A stretch of DNA of 30,480 bases from a virus. Location of the stretch: IMG/VR virus record IMGVR_UViG_3300037321_000105, positions 1-30,480 of that record. One strand, written 5' to 3'. Shown here piece after piece: positions 7,404 through 15,947 of the stretch; position 1 is the stretch's first letter; every line of letters begins with the position of its first letter. The notes under the pieces were generated by a model. That model ran no database searches and was not told the DNA's origin. It saw nothing but the letters and a program-made list of their open reading frames with translations. The position numbers were made by a program, and so were the translations under genes.

Positions 7404-7954
7404 GGGCTACGCGCCAGTGTTCCACATGCACAAAAACTAAGCCATTGGGAGATTTTAGTAAACAATCAGGTTGTGATGGTGGTTACAGGGGTGAGTGCCA
7501 ACAGTGTCGCAACGCAAAAGCTCGTGAATGGTATCTCAAGAATAGGGATCGCCGTAAAAAAACTGTTCAATTATGGCGGCTTGCAAACCAAGACAAAATT
7601 GCCAAAGCGGTTTCAGCGTGGACTAAGGCTAATCCAGACAAGAAATCAAATCACTACCACTCTAGAAAAGCAAAGCTTAATCAAAATGGGGTTTACCGGA
7701 TAACGGAAAAAGAATTCAAAAGGCTTTATTCTTTACCCTGTTTTTACTGTGGGGCAAACGATAAAAAAACTCAGGACCATGTGGTTCCTATCCATAGAGG
7801 GGGAAACCACTCGGTGGGCAACTTGGTAACGGCATGTCAGTCATGCAATTCTTCCAAGCAAGACAAGACCATTACTGAATGGAAAATGTACTTGCAGAAA
7901 AGATCTACTAAAGGCGGGAGTGAATTATGGCCGAACAAGCTTATGCATATGTGA
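7382..7954 (+). CDS. HNH homing-type endonuclease inserted between chaperone and tape measure
   Basis: A 190-residue HNH nuclease. The N-terminus has two CxxC pairs (C13-x2-C16 and CQQC near 41), a zinc knuckle probably used for DNA binding, then a basic helical linker. The C-terminal HNH core includes CFYCG, the DHVVPIHRGGNHSVGNL block and CQSC. The gene is visibly richer in A+T than its neighbours and breaks the otherwise constant chaperone/tape-measure junction, both signs of transfer. Its GTG start region, GTGGCAGAACAAG, closely matches the tape-measure start ATGGCCGAACAAG, suggesting insertion at that start. It overlaps G-T by 22 and the tape measure by 28 bases. Confidence 0.88.
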   Translation: MAEQGEVRATRQCSTCTKTKPLGDFSKQSGCDGGYRGECQQCRNAKAREWYLKNRDRRKKTVQLWRLANQDKIAKAVSAWTKANPDKKSNHYHSRKAKLNQNGVYRITEKEFKRLYSLPCFYCGANDKKTQDHVVPIHRGGNHSVGNLVTACQSCNSSKQDKTITEWKMYLQKRSTKGGSELWPNKLMHM

Positions 7955-10008
7955 CATTGGTGCCGGTTGCCAAAGGTTTTCAGGGAGCAATTGCAAAGGA
8001 AATGGGTGGCGCTGGCGGTGCCGGTGGCGCGGCTTTGGCAACCTCTACTGGTAAAGGGTTCACAAGCAATATCAAAAAAGCTATTGGTCCTGCTATTGGT
8101 ATTGTTGGTGCCACTTTTGCGGCGGTCAAGATTGGCGGGTTTCTCTCTGATGCGGTGACTGAAGCCACAGATTTGCGCACAGCTCTTGCTGAAGTTGTGA
8201 CCTTGACCGGGGAAACCGGCGAGGCCGCGGCAACCAGTCTGGGCATTTTTCAGTCACAAATTCGTGAGCTTTCAGGTGAATTTGGTATTGCGCAAAGCAC
8301 TTTAACGGATGGCTTATATAGCGCCATTTCGGCGGGGGTGCCAAAAGGTAATGCTTTTGACTTTTTAGCAATCGCTACAAGAGCATCCATTGCTGGGGTG
8401 ACTGATGTTGAAACAGCGGTAGACGGTGTTTCAACAATTATCAACGCTTTTGGTCTGCAAATGGGGGAAGCTGAAGCTGTTTCTGACTCCATGTTTACCG
8501 CTGTCAAGGGGGGCAAAACAACCTTTGCTGAACTTTCTTCTGCCATGTCGAACGTTGCCCCGGCGGCGGCGGCGGCAGGGGTTAGTTATGAAGAAATCAA
8601 CGCGGCTGTTGCAACCTTGACGGCAGGCGGTGCTGATACTTCTGTAGCTACTAATCAGATAAAGGCCGCACTCGTAGGCTTGCAACGCCCTTCTGAAGAT
8701 ATGAACAAGATTTTCAACGACCTTGGTTATGAGAACGCACAGGCCGCCATTGAGGCTGAGGGTTTGGCGTTTGCTTTGGGTGCTGTGAGTGATGATGCTG
8801 ATGGCAATAACGGGAAGTTGCAACAGCTCATTGGTTCGGTTGAGGGTGTCGCGGCAATTCAGACGTTGGCGGGGACTGGTGCGGAAAAGTTTGCCTCGGA
8901 GCTGGATGCTCAGGCTGATTCTGCTGGTTCAACCCAGGAAGCGTTCGAGCAGATTGATGCTACGCGGAGCGCGGAGAAGAATAAGGTTGCTTTTGATAAC
9001 CTGTCGCTTACTGTGGGAACCATCTTGTTGCCTATGGTCAAAAGTTTCAATGAGTACCTGACCACCACCTTTGTGCCTTTCCTGGAAAACACTTTTATGC
9101 CAGCCTTTGAAAACATTACCGGGTTCATCATGGATTATTTGGTGCCCGCGTTTTCGGCCATCTTTGGTTTCATTAGGGACAACATTGCAACCATTCTCAC
9201 ATTCGTGGGGGTGCTGGGCGTGTTGCTTATTGCTTTCAACGCTCAAGCCATTGCCACAAAGCTGATGACGATTGCCCAAATTGCTCTTAACACGTCAATG
9301 TTTTTGAACCCCATGGCGCTGGTTGCTCTGGGCATTGCGGCTGTCATCGCGGGCATTGTTTTCTTGGCAACAAAAACCCAGTTCTTCCAAAGGACATGGG
9401 AGATTATGACCGCGGTTGCTCTGGCCGCCTGGGAGTTTTTCAAAAACCTTTTCATCACCGCGGGGGAAGCCATTGCAGGTTTTTTCACAGGCATTGTTGA
9501 AGGCATCCGTGAGGATTTTGAAAGAGTCACGGGCTTGCTGGGGGATGCGTGGCAGGGGTTCAAAGACCTTTTCATGACAGTCTTTGACGCCATAGGCGGA
9601 TTCGTGAAAACGGCAATCAACGGTTACATTATGGCGTTTGAAAGCTTTTTCAACTTCATAATTGGTGGGGTCAACCTGCTAATTTCAGCGTTGAACAAAA
9701 TCAAACTGGACATACCAGCCACAGCGTTCAATGAAGCTTTCACTATTGGGGTGAACCTGCCCAGCATCCCCCTGGTTTCGTTGCCCCGTGTTGCTCTGGC
9801 TGAAGGTGCGCTGGTCACTGGGCCAACAAATGCTTTGATTGGCGAGGCCGGCGCAGAGGTGGTTATGCCGTTAGACAGATTTGAAAGAAACATGGGGTTG
9901 AGCGAGCGCAACGGGGAAACACTTAACTATTATGCGGCACCCAATAAGAGCTTTGATGCTGAACAAGAATTGCGTCTAGCCATGCAGAGAAGGGGAGTGT
10001 TCGCGTGA
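7927..10008 (+). CDS. Tape measure protein
   Basis: A 693-residue protein of the TP901/PhageMin_Tail type and the longest gene of the tail module. It has a glycine/alanine-rich N-terminus, a TP901-core region (about 65-350, including SIAGVTDVETAVDGVSTIIN and NVAPAAAAAGVSYEEIN), hydrophobic segments near 419-437 and 461-481 that may enter the host membrane, and the usual C-terminal GEAGAEVVMPLDRFERN. At about 0.15 nm per residue the tail would be near 100 nm; this is an estimate from the family rule. ATG with GGGAG upstream, inside the end of the HNH gene. It ends in a 4-base overlap with Dit. Confidence 0.93.
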   Translation: MAEQAYAYVTLVPVAKGFQGAIAKEMGGAGGAGGAALATSTGKGFTSNIKKAIGPAIGIVGATFAAVKIGGFLSDAVTEATDLRTALAEVVTLTGETGEAAATSLGIFQSQIRELSGEFGIAQSTLTDGLYSAISAGVPKGNAFDFLAIATRASIAGVTDVETAVDGVSTIINAFGLQMGEAEAVSDSMFTAVKGGKTTFAELSSAMSNVAPAAAAAGVSYEEINAAVATLTAGGADTSVATNQIKAALVGLQRPSEDMNKIFNDLGYENAQAAIEAEGLAFALGAVSDDADGNNGKLQQLIGSVEGVAAIQTLAGTGAEKFASELDAQADSAGSTQEAFEQIDATRSAEKNKVAFDNLSLTVGTILLPMVKSFNEYLTTTFVPFLENTFMPAFENITGFIMDYLVPAFSAIFGFIRDNIATILTFVGVLGVLLIAFNAQAIATKLMTIAQIALNTSMFLNPMALVALGIAAVIAGIVFLATKTQFFQRTWEIMTAVALAAWEFFKNLFITAGEAIAGFFTGIVEGIREDFERVTGLLGDAWQGFKDLFMTVFDAIGGFVKTAINGYIMAFESFFNFIIGGVNLLISALNKIKLDIPATAFNEAFTIGVNLPSIPLVSLPRVALAEGALVTGPTNALIGEAGAEVVMPLDRFERNMGLSERNGETLNYYAAPNKSFDAEQELRLAMQRRGVFA

Positions 10009-10856
10009 GTGGGTACAAACTGACCGGGGCGAACGCTGACGAAATCACTTTCGACAATGACACATATGTGCTGAACCCCTCTTTGCTAGGTTTGGGGATC
10101 CCGCCTACGTCTGTGCGCATTGATGAGTCCAGCCGGGCTGGCGGGGTGTGGCGTAACACGCGCCGGGCGGTCAGAAACATTGACCTGCCTGTGACAGTTT
10201 TTGGTGCTAATGCTCTGGCGGTGGAAACCAATGTGCGCCGGTTGTCACGGCTCACTCAGGACACTTTGGGGCCAACAATTCTTACCGTGTTGCGTGATGC
10301 TGGTGACTTGACTATGAAGTTGCATTACACGGGTGGCGCTGAACTAAAATATGGTGGCGCTGATGGTGGGGACCAGTGGGCGAGGCTGATTCTTTCGTTC
10401 CAAGCCCCACAGCCTTTTTGGGAGTCTGCCGCACAAGAGTCTTTCAGTGTGACCTCGGGGGCTACCGGGCGTGGACTGTTGCCTCAACTCTCTAAATTGC
10501 GGATTTCATCTTCACAGTCACTTGGCACAATTGATGTGGATAACACGTCTGATGTGTCAGTTTTTCCCATCTACGAAATTGCGGGGCCGGTCACAGGGTT
10601 GACCGTATCCAATGGGGTAGATGAGTGGAGTTTCAGCACCACAATTCTTGAGGGCGATTTGGTGGAAGTGGACACTGGGGAGGGTACTGTGACCGGAACG
10701 GGCGGCACAAACTTGTACGCCATTCTCAACTCTGCCCCCAAACTGTTTTCTTTCCCCCCCGGCGAAACCACCATTACTATTGAGGGGACAAGCGCGAACG
10801 CGAACACTCGCGTGACCTGCCGCTATAACCTACGATATGAGGTGATTCACGGATGA
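10005..10856 (+). CDS. Distal tail protein (Dit-like)
   Basis: A 283-residue protein right after the tape measure, where siphoviruses encode Dit, the hexameric ring between tail tube and tip. N-terminal part fits the sipho_tail fold (ESSRAGGVWRNTRRAVRNID, then DLPVTVFG, then LILSFQAPQPFWE, a common Dit phrase). The C-terminal half is a beta-sandwich-like galectin-type extension. GTG start overlapping the tape-measure stop as GTGA. Confidence 0.85.
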   Translation: MSGYKLTGANADEITFDNDTYVLNPSLLGLGIPPTSVRIDESSRAGGVWRNTRRAVRNIDLPVTVFGANALAVETNVRRLSRLTQDTLGPTILTVLRDAGDLTMKLHYTGGAELKYGGADGGDQWARLILSFQAPQPFWESAAQESFSVTSGATGRGLLPQLSKLRISSSQSLGTIDVDNTSDVSVFPIYEIAGPVTGLTVSNGVDEWSFSTTILEGDLVEVDTGEGTVTGTGGTNLYAILNSAPKLFSFPPGETTITIEGTSANANTRVTCRYNLRYEVIHG

Positions 10857-12013
10857 TCACCAATGACTTGACTGTGGAGGTTAGGGACCAGAACAAAACT
10901 CGCGTGGGCCAGCTTTTAGGTGCTGACCTGGTGGGGGCAAAACTGATTTTGCGGTACAACACTGTGGGTTCCTGGTTCATGCAGATTGCGGCCACGGCCC
11001 CTTTGGTGGATTTGTTGCGCACCCCAGGGTATGGGCTGGTGGTGACTGGTCCTGGTGGCGTCATTTTGTCTGGGCCTACACTGAAAGCCAATCTTGTTCA
11101 GACTCAGGATGACTTGGCCGGGGTGTGGTTTATTTCGGGCAGTGACGATTCAGTAGTTTTGGAAGAACGTTTGGCTTACCCTGAACCGGGCAACGCTGAT
11201 GTGGATTCTCAAACGGTGACCTTTGATGTTCGTACCGGCGCGGCTGAAACGGTGATGAAAGCTTATGTGGATGCCAACCTGGTTTCAGGGCCGGCTGTGC
11301 GTGTTGTGGCCTCTCTGACGGTGGCTACGGATGCCGGGCTGGGCGCAACGGTGAACGGCAACCCCAGGTTTACTAACCTGCAAGAGCTAATCTACAATTT
11401 GGCGCAGTCTGGCGGGCTGGGGTACACGGTGGCGCAGGTAGGTTCTGCCCTGGTGTTTGACGTGTACGCCCCTGTGGACCGTAGCGCCACGGTGCGCCTT
11501 GACGTGGAGAACGGCAAACTTTCATCCTCACAATACGCTTATGAGGCACCAGCCCTCACCAGAGCGATTGTGGGAGGTTCTGGTACGGCAGTGGACCGTG
11601 TGTTCATTGAGGCTACTACCAGCGATTCTGTGGCGTCTGAAACGGCGTGGGGCAGGCGCATTGAGTCCTTTGTTGATGAACGTGGCACCGATAGTGCTGG
11701 ACAGTTGAACCAGGCAGGGTTTGAGGCTCTGGTGGATGACGGAAAAACGCGGGTGACGATGCAAGTCACCCCTTCAGACACCAACACGATGCTCTATGGA
11801 TCCGATTGGGGTTTAGGGGACACTATTACGGTGGTGGCAAACAATGTGGAGGCCACGGCGGTTGTGTACGAAATTGGGTTATCTATTCAGGCTGATGGGG
11901 TTTACCTGTTGGCAACGGTGGGGAATCCTACCCCTCAACAGTTTGAGTCCCAGTTGGTGGCTACTCAGGCCGCCCATGAAACCAGAATTAGTAACCTTGA
12001 GCGCAACCAATAA
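10853..12013 (+). CDS. Tail tip/hub protein, ReqiPepy6 Gp37-like
   Basis: A 386-residue minor tail protein. The opening (TNDLTVEVRDQNKTRVGQL), the central FTNLQELIYNLA region and the C-terminal DWGLGDTITVVANN segment match the siphovirus ReqiPepy6 Gp37-like family common in actinophages, equivalent in place to the tail-associated hub (Tal). It caps the Dit ring and holds the fibres. The last residues (THETRISNLERN-like) form a short coiled-coil for attaching the next protein. ATG start overlapping the Dit stop as ATGA. Confidence 0.82.
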   Translation: MITNDLTVEVRDQNKTRVGQLLGADLVGAKLILRYNTVGSWFMQIAATAPLVDLLRTPGYGLVVTGPGGVILSGPTLKANLVQTQDDLAGVWFISGSDDSVVLEERLAYPEPGNADVDSQTVTFDVRTGAAETVMKAYVDANLVSGPAVRVVASLTVATDAGLGATVNGNPRFTNLQELIYNLAQSGGLGYTVAQVGSALVFDVYAPVDRSATVRLDVENGKLSSSQYAYEAPALTRAIVGGSGTAVDRVFIEATTSDSVASETAWGRRIESFVDERGTDSAGQLNQAGFEALVDDGKTRVTMQVTPSDTNTMLYGSDWGLGDTITVVANNVEATAVVYEIGLSIQADGVYLLATVGNPTPQQFESQLVATQAAHETRISNLERNQ

Positions 12014-12030
12014 CAGAAAGAGGCGTGGGC

Positions 12031-12651
12031 ATGGCACAAACCAGTTTTCCCTTTGAGGGGATTGATACGACAGAAACCCAGTTCAGCCAGTGGGCGAGGC
12101 ATTTCAACTCAGGAGTGAACGATGCTCCTACCGGGACCGCGTTGAGCGTGGCGGCTGGCACCGGGCTCGCGGTTGATGTGACGGCAGGCCAGGCAATGAT
12201 TCGCGGCCACTATTACGCTTCCACAGACGTGGTGGCTTTGGCTTTGACCACGGCGGATGCGACTAACCCGCGCCTGGATTTGGTGGTGTTGAGGCTTGAC
12301 CCGGTGGCAAACAGTGTCACGTTGGTGGTGAAGGCTGGAACCCCGGCTGGATCCCCTACGTCCCCGGCTTTGGTGCAAACTGATGCAGGCATTTTTGAGC
12401 AAGCTTTGGCAACCGTGTTGGTGCCGGCAAACTCTGGTGTGCCAACCACGATTACTGACGCGCGTGCTTTTATGGGCACCCGTTTGGGGTCTTGGTCTAC
12501 GGCTGGCCGGCCTGATACTGACGGCAAAGTGCAGTTTGGTTTCAACAGTACAACTGGCGCGGTTGAGTTTTACAACATAAACACGTCTGCCTGGACGCCC
12601 GTGGGTGGCGGTTTAGGCTTCGAGGGTTCTTTTCTACTTATGGGAGGCTAA
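12031..12651 (+). CDS. Minor tail protein (baseplate/fibre-base type)
   Basis: A 206-residue protein of a type often found right after Gp37-like hubs: MAQTSFPFEGIDTTETQFSQ opening, a repeated aliphatic beta pattern (ALSVAAGTGLAVDVTAGQAM, LDLVVLRLD) and a C-terminal part (VQFGFNSTTGAVEFYN) like a small adhesin repeat. I chose ATG 12031 since AAAGAGG (12017-12023) is 7 bases upstream; GTG 12025 lies too near it. Probably part of the host-contact tip. Confidence 0.72.
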   Translation: MAQTSFPFEGIDTTETQFSQWARHFNSGVNDAPTGTALSVAAGTGLAVDVTAGQAMIRGHYYASTDVVALALTTADATNPRLDLVVLRLDPVANSVTLVVKAGTPAGSPTSPALVQTDAGIFEQALATVLVPANSGVPTTITDARAFMGTRLGSWSTAGRPDTDGKVQFGFNSTTGAVEFYNINTSAWTPVGGGLGFEGSFLLMGG

Positions 12652-12654
12652 AAA

Positions 12655-12984
12655 ATGACAACTGCATACGGAATTATTGCGCAGGCCGCGCCTGACGCAA
12701 CCACAGATACTGACCTTTATACGGTCCCAAGTGGGACTGAGTTGGTGGGGTCAACTTTATATATTTGCAACCGTGGCGCGACTGCCACAACTTTTCGGGT
12801 TGCTTTGCGCCCTGACGGTGCCACTATTACTGACGCTATGTATATTGCCTATGATGTCCCTGTAGCGGCCAACGACACCACAACGATTACCACAGGGCTC
12901 ACTTTGGACGCTACAGACAAAATCACGGTGTATGCGGGCAACGCAAACCTGTCTTTCAATCTTTCCGGCGCGAAAATAACCTAG
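12655..12984 (+). CDS. Small tail protein, beta-sandwich type
   Basis: A 109-residue protein with alternating strands and no cysteine cluster. Its pattern (DTDLYTVPSGTELVGSTLYI, then CNRGATATTFRVAL and ITVYAGNANLSFNL) is common in small tail proteins encoded between hub and fibre genes. GGGAGG at 12641-12646 is the ribosome site. Likely a virion component near the receptor-binding fibre; specific role unknown. Confidence 0.68.
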   Translation: MTTAYGIIAQAAPDATTDTDLYTVPSGTELVGSTLYICNRGATATTFRVALRPDGATITDAMYIAYDVPVAANDTTTITTGLTLDATDKITVYAGNANLSFNLSGAKIT

Positions 12985-12994
12985 GGGGGTTGTT

Positions 12995-13897
12995 GTGGCT
13001 GTAACAAGTATGGCAAACAGTTCCATAAGGGACTTTACGAAGTCTAATCGTATGAGCAACATTTTTCCGCCTTATGCCACTTTATATCTTGTTGTCGCGG
13101 GTGGCGGTGGAGGTGGATTTGATGCCGCTGGCGGTGGCGGTGCCGGGGGTTATCGCACTAACGCAGGGACTTCTGGCGGTGGGGCATCTTCCGAGACAGC
13201 CTTAAATCTTGTATCTGGTATTTATACGGTGACTGTTGGGGCGGGTGGTGCCGGTAGCAGTTCCGCGTCCGCTGTGGGTAGCGATGGGTCGGATAGTGTT
13301 TTCTTTGCGACTACTTCCTTCGGCGGGGGCGGGGGTGGTTCAGGTTCTTTGAGAACTGGGCAAGACGGTGGTTCTGGTGGTGGCGGGGCAAACAATGGCA
13401 GTTTTGGTGCGGGCGGTTCCGGCAACACCGGGCAAGGCTTTGACGGGTCTGACAGTTCGACTAGTTCAAAAGGTGGCGGTGGTGGTGGTAGTGGCCAAGC
13501 TGGGCAGGCACCCACAACACCTGCGGGTGTTGGCGGTGACGGTGTTGCATCGTCTATCACTGGTTCTTCAGTTACTCGCGCAGGCGGGGGGGCGGGTGGC
13601 AATTCGTCAGCTGGTCTTGCCGCGGCGGCTGGCGGGGCCGGGGGTGGTGGTTCAGGTGCGGTGCGTAGCGGGGCGAACGCAGTAGCCGGAACAGTGAACA
13701 CTGGTTCGGGTGGTGGTGGTGGTTCAAATAATACGGCTAGTGCCGCTGGCGGTTCGGGTGTTGTTATCTTTGCTTTACCTGCTCAAGCAATAGTTACATT
13801 TAGTGGCGGGGTAACACAAACTTCTGCGATTGTCGGTTTGAACCGTGTTTACACGGTGACGGAAACAGACCCAGGAAGTACGGTGACAATAGGATGA
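12995..13897 (+). CDS. Glycine-rich tail fibre / probable receptor-binding protein
   Basis: A 300-residue protein with a short N-terminal anchor, a glycine-rich body from about residue 32 to 255 (many GGGGGG runs, broken by short Ser/Thr/Asn turns) and a beta-rich C-terminus of about 45 residues. The phrase YLVVAGGGGGGFD and the GAGGYR turn match the glycine-rich adhesin domain of phage tail fibres, in which runs form packed polyglycine helices and the turns bind receptor. GTG start, GGGGGG five bases upstream. Position after the hub and low-complexity make it the best host-range candidate. Confidence 0.8.
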   Translation: MAVTSMANSSIRDFTKSNRMSNIFPPYATLYLVVAGGGGGGFDAAGGGGAGGYRTNAGTSGGGASSETALNLVSGIYTVTVGAGGAGSSSASAVGSDGSDSVFFATTSFGGGGGGSGSLRTGQDGGSGGGGANNGSFGAGGSGNTGQGFDGSDSSTSSKGGGGGGSGQAGQAPTTPAGVGGDGVASSITGSSVTRAGGGAGGNSSAGLAAAAGGAGGGGSGAVRSGANAVAGTVNTGSGGGGGSNNTASAAGGSGVVIFALPAQAIVTFSGGVTQTSAIVGLNRVYTVTETDPGSTVTIG

Positions 13898-14280
13898 GCC
13901 ATTACGCACAATTAGACGAAACCAATGTGGTTGTGTTTGTCATTCACGCCAAGTCAAATGACAAAGAAGACGAGTTTACGGAAAGCACCGGTGATGTGTA
14001 CTGGCAAACTTCGTACAACACTTACGGCGGGGTTCACTACACCGATGGGGAGCCAAGCGCTGACCAGTCCAAAGCGCTTCGGTTCAACTATGCGGGGATA
14101 GGTTTCACTTACGATGAAGCCCGCGATGCTTTCATCCCGCCACAACCATACGCTTCATGGGTACTCGATGAGGACACCTGCCTATGGGTGGCACCTATAG
14201 ATTATCCTGCCGATGGTGGGCAATATGTCTGGGATGAAGAAACAACTGACTGGATTGAGGTTCAAAATGGAACTGAATAA
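13894..14280 (+). CDS. Tail-fibre-associated protein of a type seen in aquatic phages
   Basis: A 128-residue acidic, tryptophan/tyrosine-rich protein. The phrases TSYNTYGGVHY, FNYAGIGFTYDEARDAF and FIPPQPYASWVLDEDTCLW are, as I recall the family, recurrent in small proteins next to tail-fibre genes of cyanophages and other aquatic phages. A structural or fibre-chaperone role is likely but not established by the sequence. ATGA overlap with the fibre gene supports co-expression with it. Confidence 0.7.
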   Translation: MSHYAQLDETNVVVFVIHAKSNDKEDEFTESTGDVYWQTSYNTYGGVHYTDGEPSADQSKALRFNYAGIGFTYDEARDAFIPPQPYASWVLDEDTCLWVAPIDYPADGGQYVWDEETTDWIEVQNGTE

Positions 14281-15307
14281 CCCGTGGCCTGACCAGTACC
14301 GTATTACCCCCACACGGGGGTTTGGCATGGTGTGGCATCCGGTCTACAAAGCAATGCGTTTTCACCACGGTGTTGACGTTCGAGGCACTTTCCCTCTACT
14401 GGTGCCCCATGACGGTGTGGTAAAACACGTTAGTGAGGACTGGGACACCTTGACCCCCAAAGAACAGGCCAGACAGGGCGGCGGGAACGTTGTGCTGATT
14501 AGCCATGAAGGGGTCCAAACTATCCCTGGTGCCCCTGTAGGACCAACCTCAATCGTGACCGTGTTTTATCACGGGCGGGACAAAACCAGTCTGGTGGAGG
14601 GCCAATCTGTGAGCCGTGGGGAACTGGTCTACGTTTCAGGGTCCACCGGGTTGTCCACCGGGGATCACTGCCACATGGAGGTTCGCCGCGGGCCAAACGG
14701 CACCTGGGGCGATACGCTTAACCCAGAACATTATTTGAACGGGAAAGAGGCTATAGCTGTGGGTGAAACAATGAACAACACGGATCCAGTTTTAGAAATC
14801 AATGGTGAGCTTGACTATGCTACTTGGTGGCATTGGCAGACCGCCCTGAAAAGTTTTGGTCTGTACACCGGACCAATTGATGGGATTCCTGGCCGGTTGA
14901 CTTACACGGCTATCCAGATGTGGGCTGAGGTCACTGTCACGGGGAACCAGGGGCCGCGAATGATGCGAGCTGTTCAGAGGCGTCTGGGTGTGGAGGCTGA
15001 CGCCATTTGGGGGCCGGTCACTGTGAGCGAGTTGCAGAAAGAGTTGTTGCAGGGTTTGGCGGGGGTTCCAAAGGATGAGCCGATTGTGGCCCCTGTTATT
15101 GTCCCTGTGGTTGTCCCTGAGCTGGTCCCTGAGCCTACGCCAGAGCCAGAACCCACACCTGAACCAGAACCGGCCCCTGAGCCTGTGGAGCCGGCACCTG
15201 TGGAGCCTGAGCCGGTCATGACGTGGCAAGAGGTGGAAGCTATACGCAAACAAAACCAGTTTTGTGCTATGAAAGCCAAGCCCAAACCACGCAAAAGCTC
15301 ACAGTGA
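14267..15307 (+). CDS. Endolysin: M23 peptidase with two peptidoglycan-binding repeats
   Basis: A 346-residue lysin. Residues about 10-165 are an M23 (lysostaphin-type) zinc endopeptidase with H33-x3-D37 (HHGVD) and H134-C-H136 (GDHCHMEV). Residues about 180-270 hold two PG_binding_1-like repeats (GLYTGPIDGIPGRLTYTAI and RRLGVEADAIWGPVTVSEL). A proline-glutamate repeat linker (about 290-320, PEPTPEPEP units) and a basic tail (KAKPKPRK) follow. It cuts peptide cross-bridges in the host wall. ATG 14267 is chosen over upstream in-frame codons because GAGG stands six bases before it. Confidence 0.88.
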   Translation: MELNNPWPDQYRITPTRGFGMVWHPVYKAMRFHHGVDVRGTFPLLVPHDGVVKHVSEDWDTLTPKEQARQGGGNVVLISHEGVQTIPGAPVGPTSIVTVFYHGRDKTSLVEGQSVSRGELVYVSGSTGLSTGDHCHMEVRRGPNGTWGDTLNPEHYLNGKEAIAVGETMNNTDPVLEINGELDYATWWHWQTALKSFGLYTGPIDGIPGRLTYTAIQMWAEVTVTGNQGPRMMRAVQRRLGVEADAIWGPVTVSELQKELLQGLAGVPKDEPIVAPVIVPVVVPELVPEPTPEPEPTPEPEPAPEPVEPAPVEPEPVMTWQEVEAIRKQNQFCAMKAKPKPRKSSQ

Positions 15308-15540
15308 CTGAGCAAAGAGAGGCCACGGTGAGGGTGACAATGGGTGATATGTATAAAGAGCTTCAGCGACAGGGCAAGGTGAATGATCAACTTGCTCAGG
15401 CGCTACCAGGAATTTTAGCAAAATTAGATGACCATGAAAAACAAATCCGCTGGTTGCGAGAACGTGCTGGCTGGGCTTTTGGCGCTGTGGGCGTTGTGGT
15501 TGCTGTGATGCCCTGGATCCAAAACCTAGTTTTGGCGTAA
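15304..15540 (+). CDS. Small membrane protein of the lysis cassette (probable holin partner)
   Basis: A 78-residue protein with a helical N-terminal part (MYKELQRQGKVNDQLAQALP, LAKLDDHEKQIRWLRERAG) and one C-terminal membrane segment (AFGAVGVVVAVMPWI). This is the layout of XhlA-like or type-III holin-associated proteins. I take GTG 15304, which overlaps the endolysin stop as GTGA; GTG 15328 and ATG 15340 are alternatives with better ribosome sites. It probably helps the next gene open the membrane. Confidence 0.68.
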   Translation: MTEQREATVRVTMGDMYKELQRQGKVNDQLAQALPGILAKLDDHEKQIRWLRERAGWAFGAVGVVVAVMPWIQNLVLA

Positions 15541-15578
15541 CCTATACACAAATGGACACCTATCGAGGGAGAAAAAAT

Positions 15579-15785
15579 ATGATGGAAAAATTTGAGCAGT
15601 ATTGGACTCTGGGGCGGCGGCGTTGGCTGTACCAGGTTTCACGGGCGGTGTTGCCGTTTGCCGTGTTGTGGGGCGCAATATCACAGGACACGGCGGGCCT
15701 GATTGCCATTCTGGTAGCTACGGCGCTCAGCATGAGCAGTGACACTTCAGCTCTGAAGAACCCCACGCCTGACAGGTCCAAGTAG
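15579..15785 (+). CDS. Holin
   Basis: A 68-residue protein with two hydrophobic segments (about 20-35 and 43-58) separated by a short turn, a basic N-terminal region (LGRRRWLYQ) and a charged C-terminus (TPDRSK). This is the small two-helix holin pattern, placed right after endolysin. The start is ATG 15579, with CGAGGGAG seven bases upstream; an in-frame ATG at 15552 lacks one. It would form membrane lesions that time lysis. Confidence 0.75.
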   Translation: MMEKFEQYWTLGRRRWLYQVSRAVLPFAVLWGAISQDTAGLIAILVATALSMSSDTSALKNPTPDRSK

Positions 15786-15794
15786 TGCCTTCAG

Positions 15795-15823
15795 TTGTCG
15801 CTTAGCTTTTGCGGCAAAATAGT
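15795..15823 (+). promoter_or_regulatory. Candidate promoter of a tiny transcription unit
   Basis: TTGTCG (15795-15800), a 17-base spacer, and AATAGT (15818-15823) make a sigma-70-like promoter with 4/6 matches in each box. TAGTGCCT occurs twice around it (15782-15789 and 15820-15827), which could be operator half-sites. A strong terminator ends the unit at 15983. Confidence 0.4.
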
Positions 15824-15861
15824 GCCTGTTTACTTAGGTTTTCCACTAACGGGGGCGCATA

Positions 15862-15936
15862 ATGGATGAAGTTGTCGAAGGTGTTGTGTGTCCCACAGAT
15901 CCTCAAGAGGCTGTGGAGTGTGCCGCCTGCCAGTAA
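15862..15936 (+). CDS. 24-residue cysteine-containing peptide
   Basis: MDEVVEGVVCPTDPQEAVEC-AACQ (24 residues, acidic) with three cysteines, the last two as CAAC. ATG with GGGGG six bases upstream (15851-15855). It lies between a possible promoter and a strong terminator, in a gap otherwise empty of genes, so it may be a real small protein or the whole unit may be a small RNA. No family recognised. The 389 bases between holin and regulator hold this unit, an inverted repeat and a minus-strand terminator, and nothing longer. Confidence 0.5.
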   Translation: MDEVVEGVVCPTDPQEAVECAACQ

Positions 15937-15947
15937 GTGAAAGAATT

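Noticed and set aside
13222-13701. Long minus-strand proline-rich ORF
   Set aside because: Mirror image of the glycine-rich fibre (GGN codons read as NCC); no start signals or neighbours.
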